From contig JARGOB010000005.1 in NCBI GenBank assembly GCA_029212925.1, forward strand, positions 1 through 64,000: 64,000 nucleotides of DNA, given 5' to 3'. Positions 45,766 to 54,800 of this stretch are shown here, in pieces (position 1 is the first letter of the stretch; each line of letters begins with the position of its first letter). The notes under the pieces were generated by a model. The model was not told where the DNA came from and ran no database searches. It saw only the letters and a list, made by a program, of their open reading frames with translations. Position numbers and translations under genes: made by a program. This DNA is from Coxiellaceae bacterium. Its GTDB lineage: Bacteria; Pseudomonadota; Gammaproteobacteria; Coxiellales; Coxiellaceae.

Positions 45766-47484
45766 CTATATGCCAACCCGTTCTGCCAATGCGGCCAAAA
45801 TATCATTGAACGGTAAATGCTCAATCACTCCGGTGCGGCGAGATTTATATTCAATTGTACCATTATCCAAACCGGATTCACTGACAACGACACGATGAGG
45901 AATACCAATTAAATCACTATCAGCAAACATAATACCTGGACGCTCTTTACGGTCATCGAATAGTACATCATAACCGGCCGTGCACAACTCACCGTATAAT
46001 TGCTCGGCGGCTTGTTTGACGCGGTAGGATTTATGCATTTGCATCGGCAATAATGCAATTTCAAACGGCGCCATTGCATCTGGCCACACAATACCGCGCT
46101 CATCGTGGTGTTGCTCAATCGCTGCCGCCACAATACGCGTCACACCAATGCCATAACAACCACTTAATAAGGTTACATTCTTACCATTTTCATTTAATAC
46201 GGACACGCCCATCGATTTAGTATAAACATCACCATTTTGGAAAATATGACCGACCTCAATACCGCGTACCAATGTTAAGCTACCTTCACCATCCGGACTC
46301 AAATCGCCGTCTACTACATTGCGCAAATCCGCCACCATATTACGTGGATGATCGCGCTTCCAATGCACGTGCTGGTAGTGAAAACCCTCTTCATTCGCAC
46401 CCGCGGTAAAATCTACCAACACCGCTGCATCACGATCGACAATCACCGGGATATCCAAACCAATCGGACCCAATGAACCAAAACCACAGCCTAAGGCCGC
46501 TTTGACTTCAGCTTCATCTGCCATTTGTAATGGACTGGCCACTTCAACACACGCCGCTGCTTTAATATCATTTAAAGCGTGATCACCGCGTAAAACCAAG
46601 GCAACTAACGGCTGTTCTTCACCTTTCACCACCAATGTTTTGATACCACGCGCTAAAGGCTCATCAAAAAAGTCAGCCACGTCTTGCATGGTTTTGCAAT
46701 TAGGCGTTGCCACTTTTACCATCGCCTCGGCAGCATCTAAATCTACTTCTGGCGTTTTGGGCGCTAATGCTTCAGCACGCTCAACATTGGCGGCATAGTC
46801 ACTCTTACCACAATAAGCAATCACATCTTCACCCGACTGCGCCAACACCTGAAACTCATGTGAGGTATTACCACCAATCGCACCGGAATCGGCTATGACT
46901 GCACGGTAATTTAAACCCAAACGCGTAAAGATATTGCAATAGGCTTGATACATCGTGTCATAAGTTTTAGCCATTGACTCTTGATCCATATGAAAGGAGT
47001 AAGCATCTTTCATAATAAATTCACGTGAACGCATCACACCAAAGCGTGGACGAATCTCATCACGAAATTTAGTTTGAATTTGATAAAACGAAATCGGTAA
47101 TTGTTTATAACTCTTAATATCATTACGCACCACATCAGCGATGATTTCTTCATGCGTAGGGCCATAACAAAATTCACGCTCGTGACGATCAGTAATGCGC
47201 AATAACTCAGGGCCATATTTATCCCAACGCCCCGACTCTTGCCACAACTCTGCCGGTTGCACAGAGGGCATTAACATTTCCATCGCACCCGCTTCATCCA
47301 TTGCATGACGAATCACTTTCTCAACGCGACGCAAAACGCGATAACCCAACGGCAACCACGTATAGATACCACTCGCCACTTTGCGGATCATGCCCGCACG
47401 TAACATCAATTGATGACTGACCAACTCAGCATCGGCTGGGGTCTCACGGGTAGTACTTAATAAGTATTCGGATGTACGGGTCAT
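45766..47484 (-). CDS. proS: prolyl-tRNA synthetase (bacterial type)
   Basis: A 572-aa class II synthetase. ATG 47484 (MTRTSEYLL) follows AAGAGAAAC. Class II motif 2 lies in [20 protein letters not shown] (about 139-158), and motif 3 in [20 protein letters not shown]. The central INS editing domain (about 225-385), which clears Ala-tRNAPro, is present. It stands directly upstream of tolA. Confidence 0.96.
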   Translation of the reverse strand: MTRTSEYLLSTTRETPADAELVSHQLMLRAGMIRKVASGIYTWLPLGYRVLRRVEKVIRHAMDEAGAMEMLMPSVQPAELWQESGRWDKYGPELLRITDRHEREFCYGPTHEEIIADVVRNDIKSYKQLPISFYQIQTKFRDEIRPRFGVMRSREFIMKDAYSFHMDQESMAKTYDTMYQAYCNIFTRLGLNYRAVIADSGAIGGNTSHEFQVLAQSGEDVIAYCGKSDYAANVERAEALAPKTPEVDLDAAEAMVKVATPNCKTMQDVADFFDEPLARGIKTLVVKGEEQPLVALVLRGDHALNDIKAAACVEVASPLQMADEAEVKAALGCGFGSLGPIGLDIPVIVDRDAAVLVDFTAGANEEGFHYQHVHWKRDHPRNMVADLRNVVDGDLSPDGEGSLTLVRGIEVGHIFQNGDVYTKSMGVSVLNENGKNVTLLSGCYGIGVTRIVAAAIEQHHDERGIVWPDAMAPFEIALLPMQMHKSYRVKQAAEQLYGELCTAGYDVLFDDRKERPGIMFADSDLIGIPHRVVVSESGLDNGTIEYKSRRTGVIEHLPFNDILAALAERVGI

Positions 47485-47518
47485 GTTGTTTCTCTTGTCC
47501 AAGGTTTAAAGCATTGCG

Positions 47519-48349
47519 TTAAAATCTAGCCATTATCCAGTCAATACAGCGTTCTGGCAAGCAGCGCGATAGCCACGACATCAAATGAGCTGCAAAAGTA
47601 ACATAATACATCGGCTTAGGCTTAGCTAAGTAAACGACCTTAACGATCTTTTCGGCTGCTTTCTCCGCCGTCAATGAGAATGGCAACGGTTTATGCAGCT
47701 TATCAAAATCTTGCTGACGGTAACGTTGGTACAACTCTTTATGATGGCTATCACTATCATCCACATGCTCAGCAAAAGCTTGCTTGGCATTCGCACGAAA
47801 CGCTGTACGAATCGCACCCGGGCGAAATGAAATGACCTTAATCGGTGTGTCTTTTAGCTCCATACGCATCGCACGTACAAAACTTTCCAACGCATGCTTA
47901 CTGGCTGAATAAGCACCACGGCATTGCATCGTTAATATGGCTAAAATGGAACTGATAAAAATAATGCGGCCACGGCGTTGATCACGCATATAAGGAATCA
48001 CCAAACGGGTTAATTCCATCGTGCCAAACACATTGATCTGAAACTGGCGATGCAATGCCGACGTGCGCAAATCTTCAACAGCCCCCGGCACCGCCGCACC
48101 CGCATTATTAATTAGCACATCAATCTTGCCATTACATTGATCGGCCACTTGTTGAACACACGACTGAATCGAGTCTTCATTGCTCAACTCCATATGAATA
48201 GCTGTGGCACCCAACGCATTTAGCTTTTCAATGTCTTCCGGCTTACGCGCTGTGGCAAAAACTTGTTCGCCACGATCAAGCAGTTGCTTAACACAAGCTA
48301 AACCAATACCTGAAGAACAACCGGTAATGAGGATATTTTTTTGGGTCAT
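47519..48349 (-). CDS. short-chain dehydrogenase/reductase
   Basis: A 276-aa classical SDR. The NAD(P) motif is TGCSSGIG (about 9-16), NNAG appears at about 82-85, and the catalytic set is Ser (FISSILAI) and YSASK (about 147-151). ATG 48349 (MTQKN) has AAAAGG upstream. A hydrophobic C-terminal stretch (YYVTFAAHLMSWLSRCL) suggests membrane association. The substrate is not deducible; similar proteins are often lipid or sterol oxidoreductases. Confidence 0.88.
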   Translation of the reverse strand: MTQKNILITGCSSGIGLACVKQLLDRGEQVFATARKPEDIEKLNALGATAIHMELSNEDSIQSCVQQVADQCNGKIDVLINNAGAAVPGAVEDLRTSALHRQFQINVFGTMELTRLVIPYMRDQRRGRIIFISSILAILTMQCRGAYSASKHALESFVRAMRMELKDTPIKVISFRPGAIRTAFRANAKQAFAEHVDDSDSHHKELYQRYRQQDFDKLHKPLPFSLTAEKAAEKIVKVVYLAKPKPMYYVTFAAHLMSWLSRCLPERCIDWIMARF

Positions 48350-48475
48350 CTGTATGCCTTTTAGTAATTCCGACAAGGATACCGCTAATGCGCTGGTTAA
48401 TCATTACTTGCGTGCGTTTAATCACAATCAATACGACCAAAAAGCACAAACCTTGAACAAGGCATGCCGGTAAAA

Positions 48476-48580
48476 CGTAAGGCTGGTGGGCGTTCCTTTC
48501 TCTCGAACGGGCTTCCCTGCCCTCGTGTTCCCTTACATCCCTATACCACACGCCGTTCGAAAGGCACCCCTCCAGCCTTA
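48476..48580. repeat. 105-nt hairpin repeat, copy B (inverted)
   Basis: The reverse complement of this stretch aligns with 40486-40592: GTAAGGCTGG, TTTCGAACGGCGTGTGGTA, GTAAGGGAACACGAGG and the closing AGCCTTAC arm all match. The two copies flank the queE-tol-pal-proS block in opposite orientation. Confidence 0.8.
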
Positions 48581-48590
48581 CTCACATCAG

Positions 48591-48662
48591 CAGTCATCCC
48601 AGTCCCCCGCACTGTCATCCCGGCCCCACGCACTGTCATCCCGGCCCCCGAGCCGGGATCAA
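48591..48662. repeat. REP-like palindrome cluster
   Basis: Three CTGTCATCCCGGCCCC-type left arms in a row, the last completed by GAGCCGGGATC. It belongs to the same family as 257-400. Confidence 0.8.
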
Positions 48663-48756
48663 GTATAAAAGGAGTATTGACACCCCCCACCCTCAGGCGT
48701 AGGATAAAAAGTGAGAAAAGTAAAACCCCCAAAAAAGTAAGACTTGTTAGCACGAA

Positions 48757-48905
48757 AGCCCGGCTCCCCTGCTGGGCTTTTTCTTTTACATCCTTCCGCT
48801 GCGGAGTTCTTTATAATCTATTCTCAAGAATCCACCCCCCCCTCGCCGGGTTTTTCTTGTGTCCTTTTGCCCACCCGCCCTTTAAAACATTATCTCAAGA
48901 ATCGA
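48757..48905. repeat. terminator-like hairpin and diverged 60-nt direct repeat
   Basis: AGCCCGGC-TCCCCT-GCTGGGCT followed by TTTTTC forms a terminator-like hairpin at 48757-48785. The stretch from GCTGGGCTTTTTC to CTCAAGAATC (about 48771-48832) recurs in diverged form as GCCGGGTTTTTC to CTCAAGAATCG (about 48844-48904). No gene feeds into it from the left on this strand. It looks like decayed, duplicated intergenic DNA in the 840-nt gap between the SDR and the next gene. Confidence 0.45.
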
Positions 48906-48922
48906 AGCACCAATCCTGACTC

Positions 48923-49054
48923 TCAAGACTCATTTACCCCCATTTGTGCACAAACTGGGAAGTTGACCTCCATCGAGGCTCCTGACGGTTTTCCACTTTC
49001 GGTAATACTCAAACAAAGAACCATCAGCACAGGCGGCAACCATTCTTTTTTCAT
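48923..49054 (-). CDS. possible 43-aa small protein
   Basis: Starting at ATG 49054, an AAAGGGAAAATTT site precedes MKKEWLPPVLMVLCLSI, a short signal-like or membrane segment, then ESGKPSGASMEVNFPVCAQM. No homologue is recognised. The good ribosome binding site is the only support, so it may be chance. Confidence 0.25.
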   Translation of the reverse strand: MKKEWLPPVLMVLCLSITESGKPSGASMEVNFPVCAQMGVNES

Positions 49055-49190
49055 AAATTTTCCCTTTATTAATTCAAAAAAATAATTCAAACACATCAAA
49101 ATGTCGAATACAAGATATGACACCTCTTTACATGAACCTCATTACCCGCAACAATAACATTGCAAACTCACAAAGGACTAGGAGAATAGT

Positions 49191-50138
49191 GTGTCCAAAA
49201 AATTTCCCGCAAATAAAGCTGCTTTAAGTGCAATCGCATTAACCAGTGTTGTAGCAAGCACTGCTATGGCGAGCACACCGATCACAATGTTTAATACATC
49301 ACACGGTAATTCCGCTGCACCGATTGATAAAATTGCACAATTAGTTAAAGACAATGTGTATACCAGTGACTATCGCGCAATTAAAACCCAAGTGATTCAT
49401 AATAAATCACACGCGCCGAGTTATGTGTTGGTGTATTTATTTTCGAAAAAATTTCATAAGGTAGAAGTCGCTCGTATTAATATCAATGATCAATATCAAG
49501 CCATGGGTAACATACAACACAATTATCAAATGACTGCGCAGGATATGTCTCAGCAACCGCACTTAACCAAAGCCGTATGCCCAGACCCTACAGTGCAATT
49601 TATTGCGTTTGCACCCAATGCGATGCAGCTGGAACAAGACATCACCAAAGATGTTGCCGACCATGCAGAAGCTGCAGGCCTTAAAACGGTGCGCTTATTA
49701 GTCGAAGATGCCACTTCACAAAACTACATTAATTATATGTCTTGCCCGAAAGTAATTGGTAATTTCTATGATGGTGATGCCAACCCACAAATCATTACAA
49801 CACATGATGGCGTCGTATCACACACAGACTTTGAAACCACACTTAAAGGCGCTTTCCGTCAACACGTCACTAATTTTTGGCTAGCGTGTGAAGCATTCAA
49901 TGACCCAATGAAAAGCGCGGTCATCGAGAGCGCAGGTGCACAAAAATATGCAGCGGGCATTAATGACTTGTTAATCGGCCCAAGCGACCGCGCCGCGCAA
50001 TGCGCAATGGAAGGCTCAATCGCCGGCGAGAACATCACGCACGCGTTCAACCGCTGTGTAAAACTTGATGATGATCCCGCTACCAGTCAAGACCAATGGG
50101 GTTTTGGTGGCACCGATGATGAAGTTTTTGGCAAGTAA
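49191..50138 (+). CDS. secreted protein of a caspase-fold-like paralogous pair (His lost)
   Basis: A 315-aa protein starting at GTG 49191 after an AGGACTAGGAG site. The signal peptide ends near STAMAS (residue about 28). It aligns with the 51934 protein throughout: CPDPTVQFIAF, INYMSCPKVIGNFYDGD, FWLACEAFNDPMKSAV and QKYAAGINDLLIGPSDRAAQ. The Cys after a hydrophobic strand (LACEAF, Cys233) is kept, but the His-Gly of the paralogue is replaced (DGDANP in place of ESHGND). If the pair is protease-like, this copy is probably inactive. It is followed by a GST gene 13 nt downstream. It is exported by Sec; its partner is unknown. Confidence 0.7.
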   Translation: MSKKFPANKAALSAIALTSVVASTAMASTPITMFNTSHGNSAAPIDKIAQLVKDNVYTSDYRAIKTQVIHNKSHAPSYVLVYLFSKKFHKVEVARININDQYQAMGNIQHNYQMTAQDMSQQPHLTKAVCPDPTVQFIAFAPNAMQLEQDITKDVADHAEAAGLKTVRLLVEDATSQNYINYMSCPKVIGNFYDGDANPQIITTHDGVVSHTDFETTLKGAFRQHVTNFWLACEAFNDPMKSAVIESAGAQKYAAGINDLLIGPSDRAAQCAMEGSIAGENITHAFNRCVKLDDDPATSQDQWGFGGTDDEVFGK

Positions 50139-50151
50139 ATAAGGAATCACT

Positions 50152-50889
50152 ATGCTAACGCTGTACCACGGCAAACGGTCTACCTGCTCGCAAAAAGTAA
50201 GATTATGCTTAGCCGAAAAAAAAATTGATTGGCAAAGCAAAATCATTAACATTAAAGAGCATGAAAATGTATCGCCATTGTATTTAGCGATCAACCCCGA
50301 TGGCGTGGTACCAGCGTTAAATGATGATGACTGGGTTATTACTGAAAGCAATGTGATTAATGAATACCTGGATGACACACACCCGGAACCAACAATGAAA
50401 CCGGCATCATTACAACGCCGCGCATTAATGCGCACGGTCGCGCAGTGGACTGGTGAGTTACATCACCCTTTTTTGCGCACACTCACGCACTTTAATAATC
50501 CCGCAAAATCATCAAAGTCTGAATCACATCCCGCTGAACATTTAGCCGAGGAAGCCGAAAATCACCCCATGGCTTCGCGTAAAATGTTACTGCTACAGGC
50601 CAAAGCTGGTGCATGCGATGGCGAGCTCGCCCTGCAAGAAGTGCATCGCGTATTTGATAAATTACGCCGTGTAATCGACCAATCACCTGGCCCCTTTCTC
50701 ATCAATGAACACATGACATTGGCCGATATTGCATGGATACCCAGCTTTAATCGTTTAGAAGAACTTGAATTGCTTGAACAATGCTTCACTAGCCCTGCAT
50801 CACGCTTAGCTTTATGGTGGCAATTAGTTAAATCACGTGATTCGTTTCAAACCGCCATTACTGACTGGTTAGATCCAACCAACACATAA
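50152..50889 (+). CDS. glutathione S-transferase-like protein
   Basis: A 245-aa GST-fold protein. The thioredoxin-like N-terminal part (LTLYHGKRSTCSQKVRLCLA, NPDGVVPALNDD, ESNVINEYLDDTHPEP) includes the glutathione-binding Pro and the ES pair. The all-helical C-terminal domain is at about 90-240 (GPFLINEHMTLADIAWIPSF). Ser or Cys near residues 10-12 could be catalytic. It is likely co-transcribed with the secreted gene 13 nt upstream. Its 3' end overlaps the convergent exchanger gene by 21 nt. Confidence 0.9.
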   Translation: MLTLYHGKRSTCSQKVRLCLAEKKIDWQSKIINIKEHENVSPLYLAINPDGVVPALNDDDWVITESNVINEYLDDTHPEPTMKPASLQRRALMRTVAQWTGELHHPFLRTLTHFNNPAKSSKSESHPAEHLAEEAENHPMASRKMLLLQAKAGACDGELALQEVHRVFDKLRRVIDQSPGPFLINEHMTLADIAWIPSFNRLEELELLEQCFTSPASRLALWWQLVKSRDSFQTAITDWLDPTNT

Positions 50890-51837
50890 GCCAACTATAT
50901 AGAGAATATATACGGCAAATAAAATCAAACCATCAATACGACTGAGCAATCGTTTTTTCGGTGGCAACCAAGCTAATATCCAGCTTAATAATGCAATGCC
51001 AGCCATCACAGGAAAATCACGGGTTAATAATTGCATCGATATCTTACCCGGCGCAATTAATGCGGGCATCGCCATGACAGCCAGCAAATTAAAAATATTC
51101 GAGCCCAGCACATTACCCATCGCGATTTCATGATGTTTTTTTATCGCGCTATAAGCTGTCGTAGCAAATTCTGGCAATGACGTGCCAATGGCTACAATAG
51201 TCAAACCGATCGTTAATTCACTAATACCAAAATGCGCAGCAATCGATGAGGCACCAGACACCAATAACTCCGAACTTAAAAATAACAAACCCAAGCCCAC
51301 CAGCCACCAGAAAATATTCCAACCTATAGATGGTTTTTCTTTAGAAGGAACCTCGCCTTCCACTTCTATATCTTCAGGGTAGCGTTTAGCCACAAATACC
51401 GTCATATAAATTAAATAAATCAGCAATAGCAACAATAAAATCACACCATCCAGGCGTGATAGATAATCATTCATGATCAAAATCGCTGACACAATCATAA
51501 CGCCCACCAATAGCGGGTAATCGCGCTTAAAACAATGGCGATGTACGTGCATCGGCATGAGTATCGCAGAAAAACCTAATACCAAACCGACATTAACAAT
51601 ATTTGAACCAATGGCATTACCAATCGCTAACTGTGTTTGGCCTTTTAGCGACGCAATAATCGAAACGATAATTTCAGGAAATGAACCGCCAAAACCAACC
51701 AATACAACACCAGCCACCAATGGCGACATGCCGATGACGGTTGCAATTTTTACTGAAGCAGTAACAAATCGATTAGCTCCCACACCAAGCAATATGCACC
51801 CAATAATAATGTAAACCACTGAGACAGATAATGACAT
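50869..51837 (-). CDS. YrbG-type calcium/sodium cation exchanger
   Basis: A 322-aa membrane protein of the CaCA superfamily with about ten helices in two inverted halves. The ion-binding alpha repeats are GVVLVGFGGSFPEIIVSI (about 40-57) with AIGNAIGSNIVNVG, and GLTIVAIGTSLPEFATTAYS with AMGNVLGSNIFNL. ATG 51837 (MSLSVSVVYII) is preferred because upstream codons are polar and not part of a helix; its ribosome binding site is weak. It probably extrudes or takes up Ca2+ against Na+ or H+. Confidence 0.9.
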   Translation of the reverse strand: MSLSVSVVYIIIGCILLGVGANRFVTASVKIATVIGMSPLVAGVVLVGFGGSFPEIIVSIIASLKGQTQLAIGNAIGSNIVNVGLVLGFSAILMPMHVHRHCFKRDYPLLVGVMIVSAILIMNDYLSRLDGVILLLLLLIYLIYMTVFVAKRYPEDIEVEGEVPSKEKPSIGWNIFWWLVGLGLLFLSSELLVSGASSIAAHFGISELTIGLTIVAIGTSLPEFATTAYSAIKKHHEIAMGNVLGSNIFNLLAVMAMPALIAPGKISMQLLTRDFPVMAGIALLSWILAWLPPKKRLLSRIDGLILFAVYILYIVGLCVGWI

Positions 51838-51892
51838 TTGCAACGGTGTTTTCCTAGTTATGGCAAAATTGTTAGCATACACTCTTTGACGA

Positions 51893-51910
51893 GATACACA
51901 GCAGTGTATC
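51893..51910. promoter_or_regulatory. inverted repeat upstream of the secreted protease-like gene
   Basis: A perfect 7-nt inverted repeat, GATACAC-AGCA-GTGTATC, lies 24 nt before ATG 51934 and just after a TTGACG (-35-like, 51887-51892). It is a candidate operator or leader hairpin for this gene. Confidence 0.4.
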
Positions 51911-51933
51911 ATAACCCTGGGAAGGAGACATAG

Positions 51934-52929
51934 ATGAAGAAATGGTTCATACCATTAACAGCACTGGCATGCAGTGCAACCGCAATGACGATTAACGCTG
52001 CACCGAATTACATGTTATTGCCTAACGTGAAAACACAACATTTGATGGCAACGCATGCGACTGAAGGCATTCAACAACAAGCTAGCGCCATTCAAATTGC
52101 TAAAAATGCGTTGGGACTCAATGATAGCAGCCCTTATAAAACCGTTCGTATTCGTGCAATTTACAATCAAGGCAATCAATTAAAAGCTGTTATTGCTTAT
52201 TTATTGAGTGACAAAGTCAAAGGCGCCACCATTATGCGCGTTAATCTGAATGACAATCAACATGTCACATCAGTGATTGATAATTACCGCATTACTCCCG
52301 CCGACTTAAAACAATCGCCAAACTATGCGACTAAATTTACGCCCGTGTGTCCCGATCAATCCGTGCAATTTGTGATTGGCAATAATTTCACTGGTGATGT
52401 GTCGGTTAAAAATGAAGTGCATAAAGTTTATGATGCAGCAAAAGCTGCCGGCTACAACCCATTCTTTATGACAACCAACAATCCTAATGGCCCTCAGCCA
52501 ACCGTCCATGCTTATGAAAACTGGATGAGCTGTAAAAACGTCAAAGGATTTTATAATGAGTCGCACGGCAACGACTCTGAAATCTTAGTGTCCGATGGTG
52601 ACTTTACTTATAATACTGTTGATACTGAATTGGTCGATCGCTTACAAAAAAAAGTGGTGCTATTAGATTCATGCGATACCTTTAATGATCCATTATTATC
52701 GGCTATGACAGCAAAAGACGAAGGTGACTCACAGCAATATATCGCTGGCATTGTGCCTTTACCGTTTGGATCTTCCGAAAGAACAGCGTCGTGTATTTGG
52801 TTAGCGGCATTACAACATTCGCCACTGAATCAACAGCTGATTGAAACTTGCGCAAAGACCGCAGGGCTTGATGCTGACTCATTCCGCATTCAAGGTGATG
52901 GCGTTGCTTATTTACGTGCTGCAGTTTAG
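51934..52929 (+). CDS. secreted protein with a clan-CD (caspase-like) His/Cys signature
   Basis: A 331-aa protein with a GGAAGGAGA site and a signal peptide (MKKWFIPLTALACSATAMTI, cleaved near INAA). I know no named family for it. The C-terminal half carries NESHGND (His211-Gly) and, 36 residues later, a hydrophobic strand ending in Asp-Ser-Cys (VVLLDSCDTF, Cys247). This strand-His-Gly ... strand-Asp-x-Cys layout is that of clan CD cysteine peptidases (caspase, legumain, gingipain). An SSERTASC block follows, also shared with the paralogue at 49191. A secreted cysteine peptidase is therefore plausible but unproven. Confidence 0.7.
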   Translation: MKKWFIPLTALACSATAMTINAAPNYMLLPNVKTQHLMATHATEGIQQQASAIQIAKNALGLNDSSPYKTVRIRAIYNQGNQLKAVIAYLLSDKVKGATIMRVNLNDNQHVTSVIDNYRITPADLKQSPNYATKFTPVCPDQSVQFVIGNNFTGDVSVKNEVHKVYDAAKAAGYNPFFMTTNNPNGPQPTVHAYENWMSCKNVKGFYNESHGNDSEILVSDGDFTYNTVDTELVDRLQKKVVLLDSCDTFNDPLLSAMTAKDEGDSQQYIAGIVPLPFGSSERTASCIWLAALQHSPLNQQLIETCAKTAGLDADSFRIQGDGVAYLRAAV

Positions 52930-52947
52930 TTGAGTAGCTACCTTTAT

Positions 52948-53072
52948 GCTGCACAATGGTATCAAGGTGTATAGGGTACCCACTTTACGTACGTAAAGCG
53001 CAGCGTAGTAGAACGAAGCGAGCCATGAAGTAAAGTAGGTACGCTGTGCGCCTTGATAAACCATCGTGCAGC
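52948..53072. repeat. long imperfect hairpin (about 40-nt arms)
   Basis: The left arm runs GCTGCACAATGGTATCAAGG to GGTACCCACTTTAC (52948-52987). The right arm runs GTAAAGTAGGTACGCTGTG to ATCGTGCAGC (53030-53072). A centre with CGTACGTAAAGCGCAGCG and GAACGAAGCGAG lies between. It follows the protease-like gene and may be a third family of intergenic palindromes. Confidence 0.75.
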
Positions 53073-53140
53073 GTACCTAGCTAGAAACATTAACAAATAC
53101 TTAAACCTCTATAAGAATTAACCAATAACACTCACGAAGT

Positions 53141-53170
53141 TTGACAGCCCCATCAAGACCTGCTTATATA
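53141..53170 (+). promoter_or_regulatory. sigma70 promoter of the 53223 gene
   Basis: A perfect TTGACA (53141-53146), 18 nt, TATATA (53165-53170), about 50 nt before the ATG. Confidence 0.6.
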
Positions 53171-53222
53171 AACTTATCGCGTGGGGATACTGAGCAATCG
53201 TAATTTTAGTGGGATAAAATTC

Positions 53223-54713
53223 ATGAGAAATATAACACCTCCAAGTGCGGCACCCGTACTTGACAAAGCAGCGCATCACGTTGCATTGCAAATGGCTCGT
53301 CGATTTTATTGGTTTCATCATAGACCTGATGGAAGCCATGCTCCCATCAAGAAAACACGCTTCAGTGTGGAGGAAATACCGAGCTCCCCCACAACAACTG
53401 CTAGCAGCTCAGAGTCATCGCCAACGTATAAGCGCAATAAACGGCAATTTAGAAATCTCAGCGCCAGTGAAGCCGCTTACAATGCTTACCTTCACTATTA
53501 CAGCAAGCTAAACCAAGAAAAGATTACCGTTCCTTACCCAAATCATTTAGCGCTAGCATCCCACATCGTCAGTATTGGCACGAATGATGCTTTCATGCAC
53601 GATGTACTGCATGCGCCCTCACCAGCAGGCAATGGTAGTGCCTATGTTGATTTCAAACATATACACGAACTAGAATACAACGCACAAAATCAGGCAGCTG
53701 AACATGCTTTTTATGTTTATCAACTGCTGCTCAAGCGCCAGCAAAAGTTAGCTACTATCAAAACCATTGATGGTGACGACAAAAAAAATAAAATTCAACT
53801 CATGACCCAACTACAGCGCAGCCAGCAAGCCGCTGAAGACCTGGCCTGCGAAGTGCGTCGTGATTGTATTAGAACATTACACAGCAGCTTCCAAAATCGC
53901 TCACCGATGAGTGAAGACGCTGAATTCAGACATGAAATGGAACAGCGACAATTCAATCAACAGCTTGACCAACAAAGCATACAATCCGCATGGAACGTCG
54001 GCTTTAAACTCAGCGCACCGGTCGCAGCCATTGCCGCATTAGTTACTTATGGCGTCGCGTATGCCTACTCCGTTGTCAAGCAAGCACATGCAGGTAATGA
54101 TTGGAAAAAACAAAATTCCACCCACCACCGCAAAGGCAAAGTGTGGGCTCGTGAAGCATCACAAGCGGTACGAACTTTTTTTGCCGCTGCTGCATTCGCA
54201 TTTGTTGTCATCCCTGTCATGCTGATACACCGCAATACCCGCCGGCCCAGCCTCAGCAAAGACACGGCCACCTCTCGACTATATGATATGTATAATACGG
54301 TCACAGACGAAAAAGGGAAAATTGAACCGGAACAAAAGAATAATGTCATCAAATTTATTAATGCCATTATTCGCTCATATCACGCCAACCCGTTATCGCA
54401 AAGCAAAAGTAGCAAACGTTTAATCGCTTTATTGAAATCAGATCAGACCAGCCTAGAAGAAAAATTACAAGGAGTTGTTGGTTACTTAACAGCTACCCAT
54501 ACCACAAAGCCATCGCGTCATACAATACGCAGCTTGTTGTGGTCACGCGACGAAAAATTTATTAGCGCTGACAGCTCACTTGCCTACAATCAAGGCAAAC
54601 GCTTACATACCGTCATTGAAACAGCTTTAGATAAGGCAGACCTTACGCCGCAACCAGTCAAAGCTAAACGCCAGGTTAGGTTTGCACCAGCTATTACCTA
54701 TCGCACGTTTTAG
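53223..54713 (+). CDS. unrecognised membrane-inserting protein, effector candidate
   Basis: A 496-aa protein starting at ATG 53223 (MRNITPP), with a GTGGGAT site. No family is recognised and there is no signal peptide. Residues about 50-70 are Ser/Pro-rich. A helical, Gln/Lys-rich stretch runs at about 155-255. Two hydrophobic helices follow at about 258-285 (APVAAIAALVTYGVAYAYSV) and 315-337 (FFAAAAFAFVVIPVMLI), separated by a basic loop. The C-terminal 150 residues are soluble and end basic. Two close hairpin helices inside a hydrophilic protein are common in effectors that insert into host membranes. Confidence 0.65.
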   Translation: MRNITPPSAAPVLDKAAHHVALQMARRFYWFHHRPDGSHAPIKKTRFSVEEIPSSPTTTASSSESSPTYKRNKRQFRNLSASEAAYNAYLHYYSKLNQEKITVPYPNHLALASHIVSIGTNDAFMHDVLHAPSPAGNGSAYVDFKHIHELEYNAQNQAAEHAFYVYQLLLKRQQKLATIKTIDGDDKKNKIQLMTQLQRSQQAAEDLACEVRRDCIRTLHSSFQNRSPMSEDAEFRHEMEQRQFNQQLDQQSIQSAWNVGFKLSAPVAAIAALVTYGVAYAYSVVKQAHAGNDWKKQNSTHHRKGKVWAREASQAVRTFFAAAAFAFVVIPVMLIHRNTRRPSLSKDTATSRLYDMYNTVTDEKGKIEPEQKNNVIKFINAIIRSYHANPLSQSKSSKRLIALLKSDQTSLEEKLQGVVGYLTATHTTKPSRHTIRSLLWSRDEKFISADSSLAYNQGKRLHTVIETALDKADLTPQPVKAKRQVRFAPAITYRTF

Positions 54714-54733
54714 CTCCCATTAGCATAATTCAT

Positions 54734-54752
54734 GGACCTCGCATCGAGGTCC
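54734..54752. terminator. hairpin between convergent genes
   Basis: A perfect 8-bp stem, GGACCTCG-CAT-CGAGGTCC, between the ends of the 53223 gene and clpB. No T-run follows on either strand, so terminator function is tentative. Confidence 0.4.
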
Positions 54753-54800
54753 TGCTAGATCAGTTACACACAGGCGTCATCAAGCTTCCCATAAAAACCC

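Noticed and set aside
48744..49085. 113-aa plus-strand frame in the gap after the SDR
   Set aside because: It reads through the terminator-like hairpin and a diverged direct repeat; no ribosome binding site or recognisable product.
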